A stretch of DNA of 64,000 bases from assembly GCA_936908745.1 (NCBI GenBank), contig CAKZFX010000010.1, positions 372,001 to 436,000 on the forward strand, read 5' to 3'. The notes under the pieces were generated by a model that searched no databases, was not told where the DNA came from, and saw only the letters and a list, made by a program, of their open reading frames with translations. A program made the translations under genes and the position numbers. Shown piece after piece: positions 17,169-26,100 of the stretch; the first letter of the stretch is position 1; the number at the start of each line of letters is the position of its first letter. The stretch comes from an uncultured Chitinophagaceae bacterium (GTDB taxonomy: Bacteria > Bacteroidota > Bacteroidia > Chitinophagales > Chitinophagaceae).

Positions 17169-18302
17169 TTGAATAAGCAACATACATACGACTTTATTAT
17201 CGCCGGAACAGGTTGTGCCGGCCTCAGTCTTGTAATGCACCTGATTGAATCAGGAAAATTTGCTGATAAAAAAATACTGCTGGTTGATAAAGTAAAAAAA
17301 GAAGCCAACGACCGCACATGGTGTTTCTGGGAAACAGCACCGGGTTTATTTGAAAACATTGTTTACAAACAATGGCAGCAACTTTGGTTTCATGATAACA
17401 ACTTTTCTTCTTTATTAGAAATTAATCCTTACACCTACAAGCTGGTACGGGGAAAAGACTTTTATGAATACTGTTTAGCAGTGATCCGGCAACAGCCGAA
17501 TATTGAAATGATACAGGCAGCCATACAGGATATGTATAGCCATGACGAAGAGACATGGTTGCTGGCCGATGGAATAAAATACAAGGCAGCTTATATTTTC
17601 AACAGCCTGTTACCTTCCACATTGCCATTGAAAGAAAGTGATTACTATTTGCTCCAGCACTTCAAAGGTTGGGTGATAGAAACAGAACACCCTTTTTTCA
17701 ATGAAACCGAAGCCACCTTGATGGACTTCCGTGTGCCGCAGGTACAAGGCGCCACGTTTGTGTATGTAATGCCGTTTTCATCAACCCGGGCATTGGTTGA
17801 GTACACACTGTTTAGCGAAGAACTATTGAAAGAAGAGGAATACAACACCGGTCTCCGGAATTATATTTCCGAAAAACTAAATCTCCCGGGTTATACAATA
17901 CTTGAAGAAGAAACCGGTGTCATCCCGATGACGGACTATGCCTTTCCTGCTTCGCATCATAATATTATCAATATCGGTACAGCAGGCGGACAAACAAAGG
18001 CATCCAGCGGTTATACCTTCCGGTTTATCCAGAAACATTCAGCCGCCATCACAGCATTATTGGCGCAAGGCAAAACACCCTTAGTGAGCCGGAGCCGTCG
18101 CTTTGACTTTTATGATAAAACCTTCCTGTCGGTATTAGCCAGCCAGGCAGTGCCCCCGCATACGATCTTCACCACCCTGTTCAAAAAAAATAAACCGCAA
18201 CAGGTGTTGCGGTTCTTGGACAATGAAAGTTCTCTTAAAGACGAACTGAAAATTATTTCTTCGCTTCCCACGTTTCCCTTTCTCAAAGCAGCGATCAGTT
18301 AA
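17169..18302 (+). CDS. crtY: Lycopene beta-cyclase
   Basis: The protein has 377 residues from a TTG start that immediately follows the crtZ stop. The dinucleotide-binding motif IIAGTGCAGLSLVMHL is at residues 9-24, and NDRTWCFWE near residue 44 is the typical cyclase motif. GTAGGQTKASSGYTF near residue 275 is the second conserved region. The enzyme closes both ends of lycopene into beta-ionone rings without net redox change, using reduced FAD. It is the last gene of the operon; a convergent gene ends 2 bp downstream, leaving no room for a separate terminator. Confidence 0.95.
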   Translation: MNKQHTYDFIIAGTGCAGLSLVMHLIESGKFADKKILLVDKVKKEANDRTWCFWETAPGLFENIVYKQWQQLWFHDNNFSSLLEINPYTYKLVRGKDFYEYCLAVIRQQPNIEMIQAAIQDMYSHDEETWLLADGIKYKAAYIFNSLLPSTLPLKESDYYLLQHFKGWVIETEHPFFNETEATLMDFRVPQVQGATFVYVMPFSSTRALVEYTLFSEELLKEEEYNTGLRNYISEKLNLPGYTILEEETGVIPMTDYAFPASHHNIINIGTAGGQTKASSGYTFRFIQKHSAAITALLAQGKTPLVSRSRRFDFYDKTFLSVLASQAVPPHTIFTTLFKKNKPQQVLRFLDNESSLKDELKIISSLPTFPFLKAAIS

Positions 18303-18304
18303 CC

Positions 18305-18742
18305 TTACTGGTCAGGGTCCAGCTGCATAAATTCCCTTTTCACCGCTTTCAGCATACTGAACAACTGCGCTATTTGTATTAATAACAATACAACCAGGGC
18401 GAGTAATACATACCATGGCAGCGTGATGGCTTTGGAGGGCAGATCGCCATTGAATTTTAAATTATACCAGCCAGTAAGTGATGAGCCAAAGGCCATACCT
18501 ACCAGCAGGAAGGATAACAGGGAATACAATACTTTCATAAACATGATACGCATCGTGGAGTAACCCACTTTGAAATTTTCAAGGATAGCCGCCGGAATGA
18601 TCAGCAGCAGGGCAATCCAGCTCCAGTTTTTGCTGAACCAGCTGTCGCTGAGTGTAAGATTCAGCAGCAGTACCAGCACAATGGAAAGCAGGCCCCACGG
18701 GAATAAAAGGAATGTGGATGGTTTTGATGACGGTGTTGCCAT
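18305..18742 (-). CDS. Small four-helix membrane protein, unknown function
   Basis: The product has 145 residues and four clear hydrophobic segments, near residues 13-29, 40-54, 66-88 and 105-125. It begins with a Ser/Pro-rich cytoplasmic stretch (MATPSSKPS). I do not recognise a family. It is convergent with crtY and ends 2 bp from it. Codon use and length fit a real gene rather than a shadow. A palindrome with a direct repeat lies about 120 bp upstream and may be its operator. Confidence 0.6.
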   Translation of the reverse strand: MATPSSKPSTFLLFPWGLLSIVLVLLLNLTLSDSWFSKNWSWIALLLIIPAAILENFKVGYSTMRIMFMKVLYSLLSFLLVGMAFGSSLTGWYNLKFNGDLPSKAITLPWYVLLALVVLLLIQIAQLFSMLKAVKREFMQLDPDQ

Positions 18743-18846
18743 AATAAGATCGGTTTAGGTAAGCTAAAAGTAGTGAAAGCAATAACAAACCCAAAGCCGC
18801 TAAGGAAAATCTTATTGCTACAGGCAATAGCCGGGTTTTAAAAAAG

Positions 18847-18887
18847 TTAGACACGCCTGACTTTTTTTTAGACATGTCTAAAAAAAA
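18847..18887. promoter_or_regulatory. Perfect 26-bp palindrome with a TTAGACA direct repeat
   Basis: Positions 18862-18887 read T8-AGACATGTCT-A8, a perfect palindrome centred at 18874/18875. The half-site TTAGACA also occurs at 18847-18853, exactly 21 bp before its copy at 18868. Because the 3' side is A-rich on both strands it is not an intrinsic terminator. A dimeric or tandem regulator site for the membrane-protein gene ending at 18742 is the likely meaning (inference). Confidence 0.45.
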
Positions 18888-18910
18888 CTTTTTCGCAAAA
18901 CCCCCGGTGG

Positions 18911-19318
18911 TTATCCAGGTATTGCCGCCTCGTCCATATACAAAATCTCCCACTGGTGGCCATCCGGGTCGGCAAAACTGTGGCCATACATCCAGCCATG
19001 GTCCTGCGGCTCCATGTAGATGGAACCGCCTGCGGCCAACGCCTTTCTTACCATTTCATCCACTTCATTGCGGCTTTGCGCATCCAGCGCCAGCAGCACT
19101 TCTGTACTGGTCTTGGCGTTGGAAACGGCCTTTTTGGTAAAGGTTTTAAAAAAAGTTTCCGTTATCAGCATGGCATAAATGCTGTTCTCACAAATGATCA
19201 TACAGGCTGCTTTTTCATCCGTAAACTGTTCGTTAAAATGAAAACCCAATTGGGAGAAAAAGTCAACAGAACGGGTGAGGTCCTTGACGGGCAGGTTGAT
19301 AAATATTCTACTGGCCAT
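18911..19318 (-). CDS. VOC-family (glyoxalase/bleomycin-resistance fold) protein
   Basis: The protein has 135 residues, the length of a single-chain VOC protein with two beta-alpha-beta-beta-beta modules. The start FINLPVKDLTRSVDFFSQLGF and the end HSFADPDGHQWEILYMD are typical, the latter with the Glu that binds metal in active members. Such proteins bind metals and catalyse isomerisation or ring opening, or bind antibiotics; the specific substrate is unknown. It is transcribed away from the AraC gene that starts at 19510. Confidence 0.85.
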   Translation of the reverse strand: MASRIFINLPVKDLTRSVDFFSQLGFHFNEQFTDEKAACMIICENSIYAMLITETFFKTFTKKAVSNAKTSTEVLLALDAQSRNEVDEMVRKALAAGGSIYMEPQDHGWMYGHSFADPDGHQWEILYMDEAAIPG

Positions 19319-19353
19319 TGTAATATAAAGCTAAACTGTATTTATACGGTTAT

Positions 19354-19396
19354 GGCTGTCTGGTCACGTCAATCAAAAGGGTTGATTGCGACAGCC
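19354..19396. promoter_or_regulatory. Nested inverted repeat in a divergent promoter region
   Basis: An inner inverted repeat CAATCAA (19370-19376) / TTGATTG (19382-19388) with a 5-nt centre is enclosed by GGCTGTC (19354-19360) / GACAGCC (19390-19396). It lies between the start of the VOC gene (-) and the start of the GlxA-like regulator (+), where an operator would be expected. Confidence 0.4.
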
Positions 19397-19509
19397 AACT
19401 TCCCTACATTTACAATATGAGACCTTCGGGTATGAAATTTCGCATCCTTCAAAAATGAAATTTTATACAGGACAAGTCCCATCCGGCTAAAAATCATAAA
19501 CGTTTGCGA

Positions 19510-20493
19510 ATGAAACATGTATCAATTCTAGTACCGATGGGTCATACCAGCCTGCCGAATATCGACGGCACGCACCAGATTTTGACAGAAGTAAATAAGT
19601 TCTGCAAAATGAAGGGAAGAGAACCTGTGTTTAAAGTACAATTGGTTGGTATTTCAAAAGAAGTGAAACAACGTGAAGGTGTTTATACCATCATGCCTGA
19701 TTGTCTTATTAATGATATAAAGAAAACAGATATCATTATCATACCCGCGATGCACGGCGATATGGAAAACGCTATCCGCACTAACCAGGCATTCCTGCCA
19801 TGGATCGTGGAGCAATACCATAACGGTGCAGAGATCGTAAGTTTTTGCATTGCTGCGTTTTTGTTGGCCGAAACCGGCTTGCTGGATGGTAAGCGGTGCG
19901 CCACCCATTGGATCGCAGCCAATGATTTCCGCAACCGCTACCCGCAGGTAAATTTAGTTGATGATAAAATAATGACAGAAGAAGATGGTATCTACTCCAG
20001 CGGTGGTGCTTACTCATTCTTAAACCTGTTAGCATACCTTATCGAAAAATATGCAGGACGTGACATAGCAATACTGGTGGCCAAGGCATTTATGATTGAT
20101 ATTGACAGGGTCAGCCAATCGCCGTTTATCATGTTCCAGGGCCAAAAAGAACATGCGGATGAGCCGGTGAAAAAAGCACAGGAATTTATTGAAAATAATT
20201 TCCAGGAAAAAATAACGGTCGACCAGTTGGCCGTGATGTTTGCCGTAGGCAGAAGAAGCCTTGAAAGGCGATTTAAGAAAGCAACCAGCAACACCGTTGT
20301 TGAATATATTCAACGGGTGAAAATAGAAGCGGCGAAAAAGGATTTTGAAACCACCCGCAAAAACATCAACGAAGTCATGTATGATGTTGGTTACAACGAT
20401 ACCAAAGCCTTTCGCATGGTGTTTAAAAAGATCACAGGCATGTCGCCTATTGATTACCGTAATAAATATAACCGGGAATTGGTGGTGGCTTAA
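19510..20493 (+). CDS. GlxA-family AraC-type transcriptional regulator with DJ-1/PfpI domain
   Basis: From the ATG at 19510 the product has 327 residues; a TTG at 19504 adds two residues. The N-terminal DJ-1/PfpI-like domain (about 1-190) contains the nucleophile-elbow region VSFCIAAFLLAETGLLDGK and CATHW. The C-terminal AraC domain (about 220-320) has two helix-turn-helix units, VDQLAVMFAVGRRSLERRF and INEVMYDVGYNDTKAFRMVF. GlxA-type regulators respond to small molecules through the amidotransferase-like domain. A nested inverted repeat upstream suggests autoregulation or control of the divergent VOC gene. Its 3' end overlaps the convergent response-regulator gene by 4 bp. Confidence 0.9.
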   Translation: MKHVSILVPMGHTSLPNIDGTHQILTEVNKFCKMKGREPVFKVQLVGISKEVKQREGVYTIMPDCLINDIKKTDIIIIPAMHGDMENAIRTNQAFLPWIVEQYHNGAEIVSFCIAAFLLAETGLLDGKRCATHWIAANDFRNRYPQVNLVDDKIMTEEDGIYSSGGAYSFLNLLAYLIEKYAGRDIAILVAKAFMIDIDRVSQSPFIMFQGQKEHADEPVKKAQEFIENNFQEKITVDQLAVMFAVGRRSLERRFKKATSNTVVEYIQRVKIEAAKKDFETTRKNINEVMYDVGYNDTKAFRMVFKKITGMSPIDYRNKYNRELVVA

Positions 20494-21134
20494 GAGAAGT
20501 TGATATTATACAACTCTGCCAGCTTCTGGATCTCGAATACGTTTTCCGTATTCAGCTTTTTGAATATCCTTGATTTGTAGGTGGCCACTGTCTGCTGCGT
20601 AACGGATAGTTCAATGGCGATCTCTTTTGTTTTAAACCCTCTCAACACTAATCCCAATACTTTCAGCTCTGTAATAGATAAATCAGAAAAAACATTGTGC
20701 GTGGTATAATCTTCATCCAGGGAGTCTATAGAACGTTTCAGCTTACGGCTGATAAAAATACCGCCTTGTAAAAAGACCTGTAAAGCCCGCACCACTTCAC
20801 TTTCATCCGATTTTTTGCTGAGGAAACCGGAGATATTAAACTGCATCAGCTTTTTGCCAAACACTTCTTCCGAAGCCATGCTGTAGATAAGGATCAGTAT
20901 ATCGGGATACTTCTGCGTGATCTGTGGCAATACATCAATAGAGTTGCCATCATCAAGGTTCAGGTCAAGGATCAGGTGTGTGAACTCATCGGTTGGAAGT
21001 GTTTGCAGCAATTCTTTTAATGAATACACCTGCGTAATGGCGCAATTTTCAAAATTAAGAGTAATCAAGTATTGAAGCCCGCGGGATACGATACTATGAT
21101 CGTCGGCGATCAATATTTTCCTAAAACTGTTCAT
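20490..21134 (-). CDS. NarL/LuxR-type response regulator
   Basis: The protein has 214 residues. The receiver domain has the acidic pair ADDH at residues 10-13 and the phospho-acceptor Asp57 in LILDLNLDD. The LuxR-type helix-turn-helix begins near residue 150 (DLSITELKVLGLVLRG) with recognition helix VTQQTVATYKSRIFKKL. It is divergent from the histidine kinase at 21315 with 180 bp between them, so the two probably form a pair. Target genes are unknown. Confidence 0.92.
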   Translation of the reverse strand: MNSFRKILIADDHSIVSRGLQYLITLNFENCAITQVYSLKELLQTLPTDEFTHLILDLNLDDGNSIDVLPQITQKYPDILILIYSMASEEVFGKKLMQFNISGFLSKKSDESEVVRALQVFLQGGIFISRKLKRSIDSLDEDYTTHNVFSDLSITELKVLGLVLRGFKTKEIAIELSVTQQTVATYKSRIFKKLNTENVFEIQKLAELYNINFS

Positions 21135-21290
21135 AAACCTCTCAGAGCATTTCTAAATAAAATGTAATCAATTCTTTAGGATAATGGAAGCTGCAACTTA
21201 GTAAAAGCAGGTGTCAATTTCGCGTCTTTGTGTAGAATTCTTAAGACAAACTAAGTTAAAAGTAAGACAAAATAGGCTTTTTCAGGCTTT

Positions 21291-21298
21291 TATTTTTG
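21291..21298 (+). promoter_or_regulatory. Candidate -7 box of the histidine kinase gene
   Basis: TATTTTTG matches TAnnTTTG and ends 16 bp before the ATG at 21315, giving a short leader. No good -33 TTG is seen at the usual spacing. Confidence 0.35.
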
Positions 21299-21314
21299 CC
21301 TTGTCAATCACCCA

Positions 21315-22832
21315 ATGACAAATGTTATGAATACCTTAAGAACCACCGCCAATGCCTGGAGCTCAACAGGAGTTCCCACAAAGTCTGAACTGTTTTTGCC
21401 TCTTTTTGGCAAACACATTCGCCTGTTCAAAACAATGGTTTCCCAGGAAGAACAGGAGGGACCAGGAGTAATTGATACTGATCAAGTTGACAGACCGGTA
21501 AATGCAAAGTCTTCCTTTTTTCTGCAACCGGCTGCTACCTTAAAAGCATTATACATAGTAAGTACAACATTATTGTTGCTGCATACAGTGATTTTTGCAA
21601 CATCGGGTTTTTTCCCGGCTACTGTTTCCGGCCAGCTATTGCTGTTGTCGCCCTTGGCAGTTAGTGTTGTCCTTGTTTTGCTGGTGTATCAAGGAAAAGA
21701 AAAGGAGGCGCTCTTCATTTTTACATGGCTGTTTCCTTTACTATTGATCAGTATAGCTTTTTACAGTCCTGTGGTTAATTACAGCAAAGTGCTGATCGTG
21801 AACGTACTGGTGGTATTATTCTTTTATAAATCACTCCGCAGGCGCATATTAAAATTATCTTTCCTTGCATCGGTTTTTATGCTGGTGCAGTTGGTACAAT
21901 TCCGCTACTACCAGTCACTGACCATCAGCCCCCAGAAATATATTTTCAGTATCGAAGAAATAATGATAGCGGTCTTTTGCCTGATCTTACTTGTACTGCT
22001 GGTTCGCATGAAGAGAGAATTTGACAACTACCATGCTGAAATGAACCGTAAGCAGGATGTAGTGGAAAAAAGAAGTGCTTCCTTAGGCAGCCTGATCTCT
22101 TTCAGTGAAAAACAAAAAAGCAGGCTGGAGCGCACCGTACAACTGAAAGAAAAACTGATGTCTGTCGTTTCACATGATATCCGTGTACCCATCAACTCCT
22201 TCCGTTTCATCATTGATAACTATGAGAAAGGCTACATCACCGAAAAGATGGCGCTGGAAGGCATGGTGGAAGCTAAAAGAGACCTGCTGCAAATGGATAA
22301 AATGGTGGTGGACCTGCTGAACTGGTCAAGAACAGGTGCCGAAGCGTCAGTTAATCAGCCGGCAATGGCCGAAGAACTGGCAACAATGATAGAATCGGTA
22401 TTGTCTATCTATAAACTGTCAGCAAAAAATAAAAACCTCGAACTGGTAACTGTTATCAATGTGCCTGCGGACAACCAGCTCTCTGTTTCAAAAAGAGAAC
22501 TTGAGATCATCCTTCGCAATCTTTTGTCCAATGCGATTAAATACTCTAATGCCGGCAGCAAAATTATTATCAGTGTGGAAGTATGTGAAAAAGACAAATC
22601 CGCGGCTATACTGAAAGTGCAGGACTTTGGCAAAGGTATCCACCCTTGTGTGCTGGAAAAAATAAACGGCAGTAAGATGACAAGCACGATGGGCACACTG
22701 TCTGAAGTGGGTATCGGCATCGGTCTCAGTATCGTCTTTGATGTAATAAACGAACGCAACCTTACTTATACGATAAACAGCAAGCCTGACCATGGTACAG
22801 AGTTCATGATCGGAATTCCCATGGCCAGTTGA
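21315..22832 (+). CDS. Membrane sensor histidine kinase
   Basis: The protein has 505 residues. After a 70-residue N-terminal cytoplasmic part come about six hydrophobic segments (roughly residues 75-235), with no large periplasmic sensor loop, so the signal may be sensed in the membrane. A coiled stretch leads to the H-box SVVSHDIRVPINSF with His287, then an N-box RNLLSNAIKYSN and the ATP-lid region VQDFGKGI. It probably phosphorylates the response regulator encoded divergently. The trigger is unknown. Confidence 0.92.
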   Translation: MTNVMNTLRTTANAWSSTGVPTKSELFLPLFGKHIRLFKTMVSQEEQEGPGVIDTDQVDRPVNAKSSFFLQPAATLKALYIVSTTLLLLHTVIFATSGFFPATVSGQLLLLSPLAVSVVLVLLVYQGKEKEALFIFTWLFPLLLISIAFYSPVVNYSKVLIVNVLVVLFFYKSLRRRILKLSFLASVFMLVQLVQFRYYQSLTISPQKYIFSIEEIMIAVFCLILLVLLVRMKREFDNYHAEMNRKQDVVEKRSASLGSLISFSEKQKSRLERTVQLKEKLMSVVSHDIRVPINSFRFIIDNYEKGYITEKMALEGMVEAKRDLLQMDKMVVDLLNWSRTGAEASVNQPAMAEELATMIESVLSIYKLSAKNKNLELVTVINVPADNQLSVSKRELEIILRNLLSNAIKYSNAGSKIIISVEVCEKDKSAAILKVQDFGKGIHPCVLEKINGSKMTSTMGTLSEVGIGIGLSIVFDVINERNLTYTINSKPDHGTEFMIGIPMAS

Positions 22833-23132
22833 TAAGATATTATCTATGAAAACAAAATGTAAACGTACCCATGAAAATTGTTACTGGTGAAGCAGCAGAT
22901 TTATTATCAGATTAAACCATACCTGTGAAAGTATCAAACCAATATCCCAAACCAAGCTGAAACCTAAACCTGTGAAGAACCAGATGGCTGAAGGCTCCCG
23001 AAAGAATTTCCTGTCGCCATCAGCAACAATTCAGTGGGCAGGGCATGTGATCGGTATCCTTTGATAAGATCGCAATGTACCGGTGAAAAGCCAGCGAAAG
23101 CAGTCCTGCCCATTGTTTTTTATAAAAAAAGA
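22833..23132 (+). other. 300-bp non-coding leader between kinase and T9SS genes
   Basis: No convincing open frame is present. The segment contains several copies of a motif close to ACCTGTGAA (22883, 22921, 22968 and 23079, the first and last with one or two changes). Its second half is strongly self-complementary and is described separately. Confidence 0.6.
22983..23121 (+). ncRNA. Structured RNA element of unknown class (leader, attenuator or intron-derived)
   Basis: A first hairpin pairs GATGGC (22983-22988) with GCCATC (23016-23021). A second stem pairs CAGTGGGCAGG (23032-23042) with CCTGCCCATTG (23105-23115), 11 bp with one G-U. It encloses a smaller hairpin GATC-gg-TATC / GATA-a-GATC and the segment GGTGAAAAGCCAGCGAAAGC. 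The long stem is followed by six T residues, so it can end transcription. It may be a riboswitch-like attenuator for the T9SS gene, a terminator of the kinase gene with an unusually structured loop, or the remnant of a group II intron domain I; I cannot assign a class by eye. Confidence 0.4.
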
Positions 23133-26100
23133 ATGAATACCTATATAACCAATATGGAAGCTATGAATATCTCTAAAATGAAATTTTTTTTACTGACATT
23201 GTTCCTGTGGCCTTTTATGTTGTCAGCACAGTCTCCGGGCGGTGTGGGCACCACGAATTTGAAATTGTGGAACAAGGCCAACACAGGTGTTACCACCAGT
23301 GGCTCCGACGTTACTGCCTGGACCGACCAGACTGCGACTAATACATTTACCGTTACCGGCACACCGCAATATGATTCAGCGAAATATAATTACAACCCGG
23401 CTATTGTATTTAATGGCAGCAGCCGTTTTACAGGTAATACGAGTATTAGTAATATAACCCATGCTTTTGCAGTCGGGTATTTTGAGAATAGCATCGGAAC
23501 AAGTAGCTCAGGCGCTATGATGGGTATCAGTTCAGGTACCGGCAGCTACTTCTTTCATACACAAGGGTTGCCACGCCATTTTCAATGCAGCGATGGCGTT
23601 GCGACGGTGGATGCCACCCCTGCATCAAATTCAATTCAATTTTCTATACTATCGGAAGATCTTGGAAGAACGCCTGCTGCTAACGATATGATAAGGCAAA
23701 ACGGGACCTATCTTACAAATAATGGGGGAGACCCCGCCCCTTTCAGCGGTACTCCCACACTAGGCTCAAGAGGTACACAAAACGTAAGAAGTACATCTGC
23801 CCTGGTAGAGTGTATTATTTATGATGCTTCATTATCTGCCACAGACCTGAATAAAGTTGAAAGCTATCTCGCCATTAAATACGGCATCACACTCCCTTCT
23901 GATTATACCAATGCTGCCGGATCTGTGGTATACGGTACATCTTCTTATGGCAATAATATAATAGGCATAGCAAGGGATGACAATTCGTCGCTTAATCAAA
24001 AGCAATCACACTATTCCAATGATGATGTAAGGTTATACCTTGGCACACTGGCATCTTCCAATAGCGGCAACAGTACCACATTTGCAAGCAACGCCCAATT
24101 TGTTATAATGGGTGATAACAATACACCGCTTTCTTTTAATCAGGCCAATACAGAAACCCCTGCAAGCTTAGGCATTATTTCCAGGCTCGACAGGGAATGG
24201 AAGATCACAAATACCGGTTTTACCGGCACTTTTTCAATAGATATCAAACCAACTACCGGCAGTTTTGATGCTGCCAGGATACGTGTGCTGATAGACGATG
24301 ACGGAAATTTTACAAACGCCATATCCTATTCGCCCACTATATCCGTTAGCGGAGGCATTATTACGGTATCCGGATTGACGACGTCAATGATTGCCACAGG
24401 CGCTACTAGATATCTTACGCTTGCTTATATGCCTGCTCCCGGTAATGTAAGCAACAGCCTGACGTTTTGGTTAAAAGCAGATGCAGGCATCACCCAAAGC
24501 GCAGGTCTTGTTTCGCAATGGAATGACCAGGCTATCCAGGCGCTGCATGTTACCCAAGGCACTGCTTCTTCCCAGCCTACAGTGGCAGCCGATACTATTA
24601 ATTACTACCCTGTTGTATATTTTGATGGAAGTCGTATTCTAACGAAAACTACAGGGGTCGCTTACAACGCATTGGTAAATGTAACCAGCGGCATTAATAC
24701 AAATACCACAGGCAGCATTTTTACAGTTGGCAGGTCCACTGCAGCTACCGGAAACTTTTTTTCACAATGGAATACCATACCATTGGGAGCGTATATCATA
24801 AACTCTTCTTTGAACTCCAATGCGGTCAATGTAGGGGGCAGGTCCAGCGGAGTAGGTAATATTCCTGTGGCCGATCCTGCAAAACCCTTTATCAGCACGG
24901 CGCTGGAAACGTCGGGGACAAACAATGCCTTGCATTACCTTGACGGCTCCAATTTGCAAGCAGTAACCAATGCAAGTAATGACGCTTCTACTACAAGCAG
25001 TCAATACTTACGTGTAGGGATAAGTTTAAAGGGTTCTGTTGCAGAAGCGATCACTTATAATACAAAGCTGACAGATAATCAACGCAGGCAGATAGAAAGC
25101 TACCTGGCCATTAAATATGGTATTACCATGAGCAATACCGGTGGCGGCACGTATGGTAATTATATTTCTTCTGCCGGCACAACCTTATGGGATGCTGCAG
25201 TTAATAGCAGCTATCATCGCCAGGTGATCGGTTTAGGGCGTGATGACAGTACATCTTTGCTGCAAAAACAATCACACACCCTGGATGATACCACACGTAT
25301 CTATGTTTCGTCCCTGCAATCAACGAATGCGGCCAACAACGGTACATTCAGCAGTAATGCTTCCTATATTATAATGGGCAATGACGGAGGTTTGATGGAA
25401 AGGGATGGCAGAACGCTTTCAGAATTTCCTCCGGGCCAGGGCATTTATCGCCGTCTTGATCGTGAGTGGAAAGTAACAAACACCAATTTCAGCGGCAGTT
25501 TTTCAATGGATATGAAGCTGAGCACAGCGTATGTTACCGCAATAGATATAGTGCTGCTGGTGGATGATGATGGTGATTTTACCAATGCACAGGTGTTCTA
25601 TCCAACTGTGAGTTATTCCGGTAGTGTAGTTACACTGACAGGTATAACGACAGCTATGATACCGGCCAACAGTACCCGGTATATCACGATTGCATCTATC
25701 AATTCACGATCAGCGCTGCCGGTTGAATTGATAGAGTTTACAGTAAATCTTACTGCCAATAAAAAAGTAAGGCTGAACTGGCGTACCGCCACCGAGATCA
25801 ACAGCGATTATTTCGCTATCGAAAGATCGGGTAATAATATGCAGTGGCAGGAGATAGGACAAGTGAAAGCCGCTGGTAATTCAACACAACAGCTGGCATA
25901 TTCATTTATTGATAACAACCCGTTGAAAGGAACTTCTTATTACAGGTTGCGCCAGGTGGACTTTGATGGTAAGTTTTATTATTCACCGGTGCGGCTGGCC
26001 ATTATCAATGGAAATGGACGGGTATTGGCTTACCCGCAACCTGCCAGCGACCGTATCACACTGGAAGGTGTGACGGGGAATAGCCATGAAATAATGATTA

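Noticed and set aside
22983..23121. Firm annotation as group II intron
   Set aside because: No reverse transcriptase gene and no recognisable domain V are present, so only a structured element is reported.
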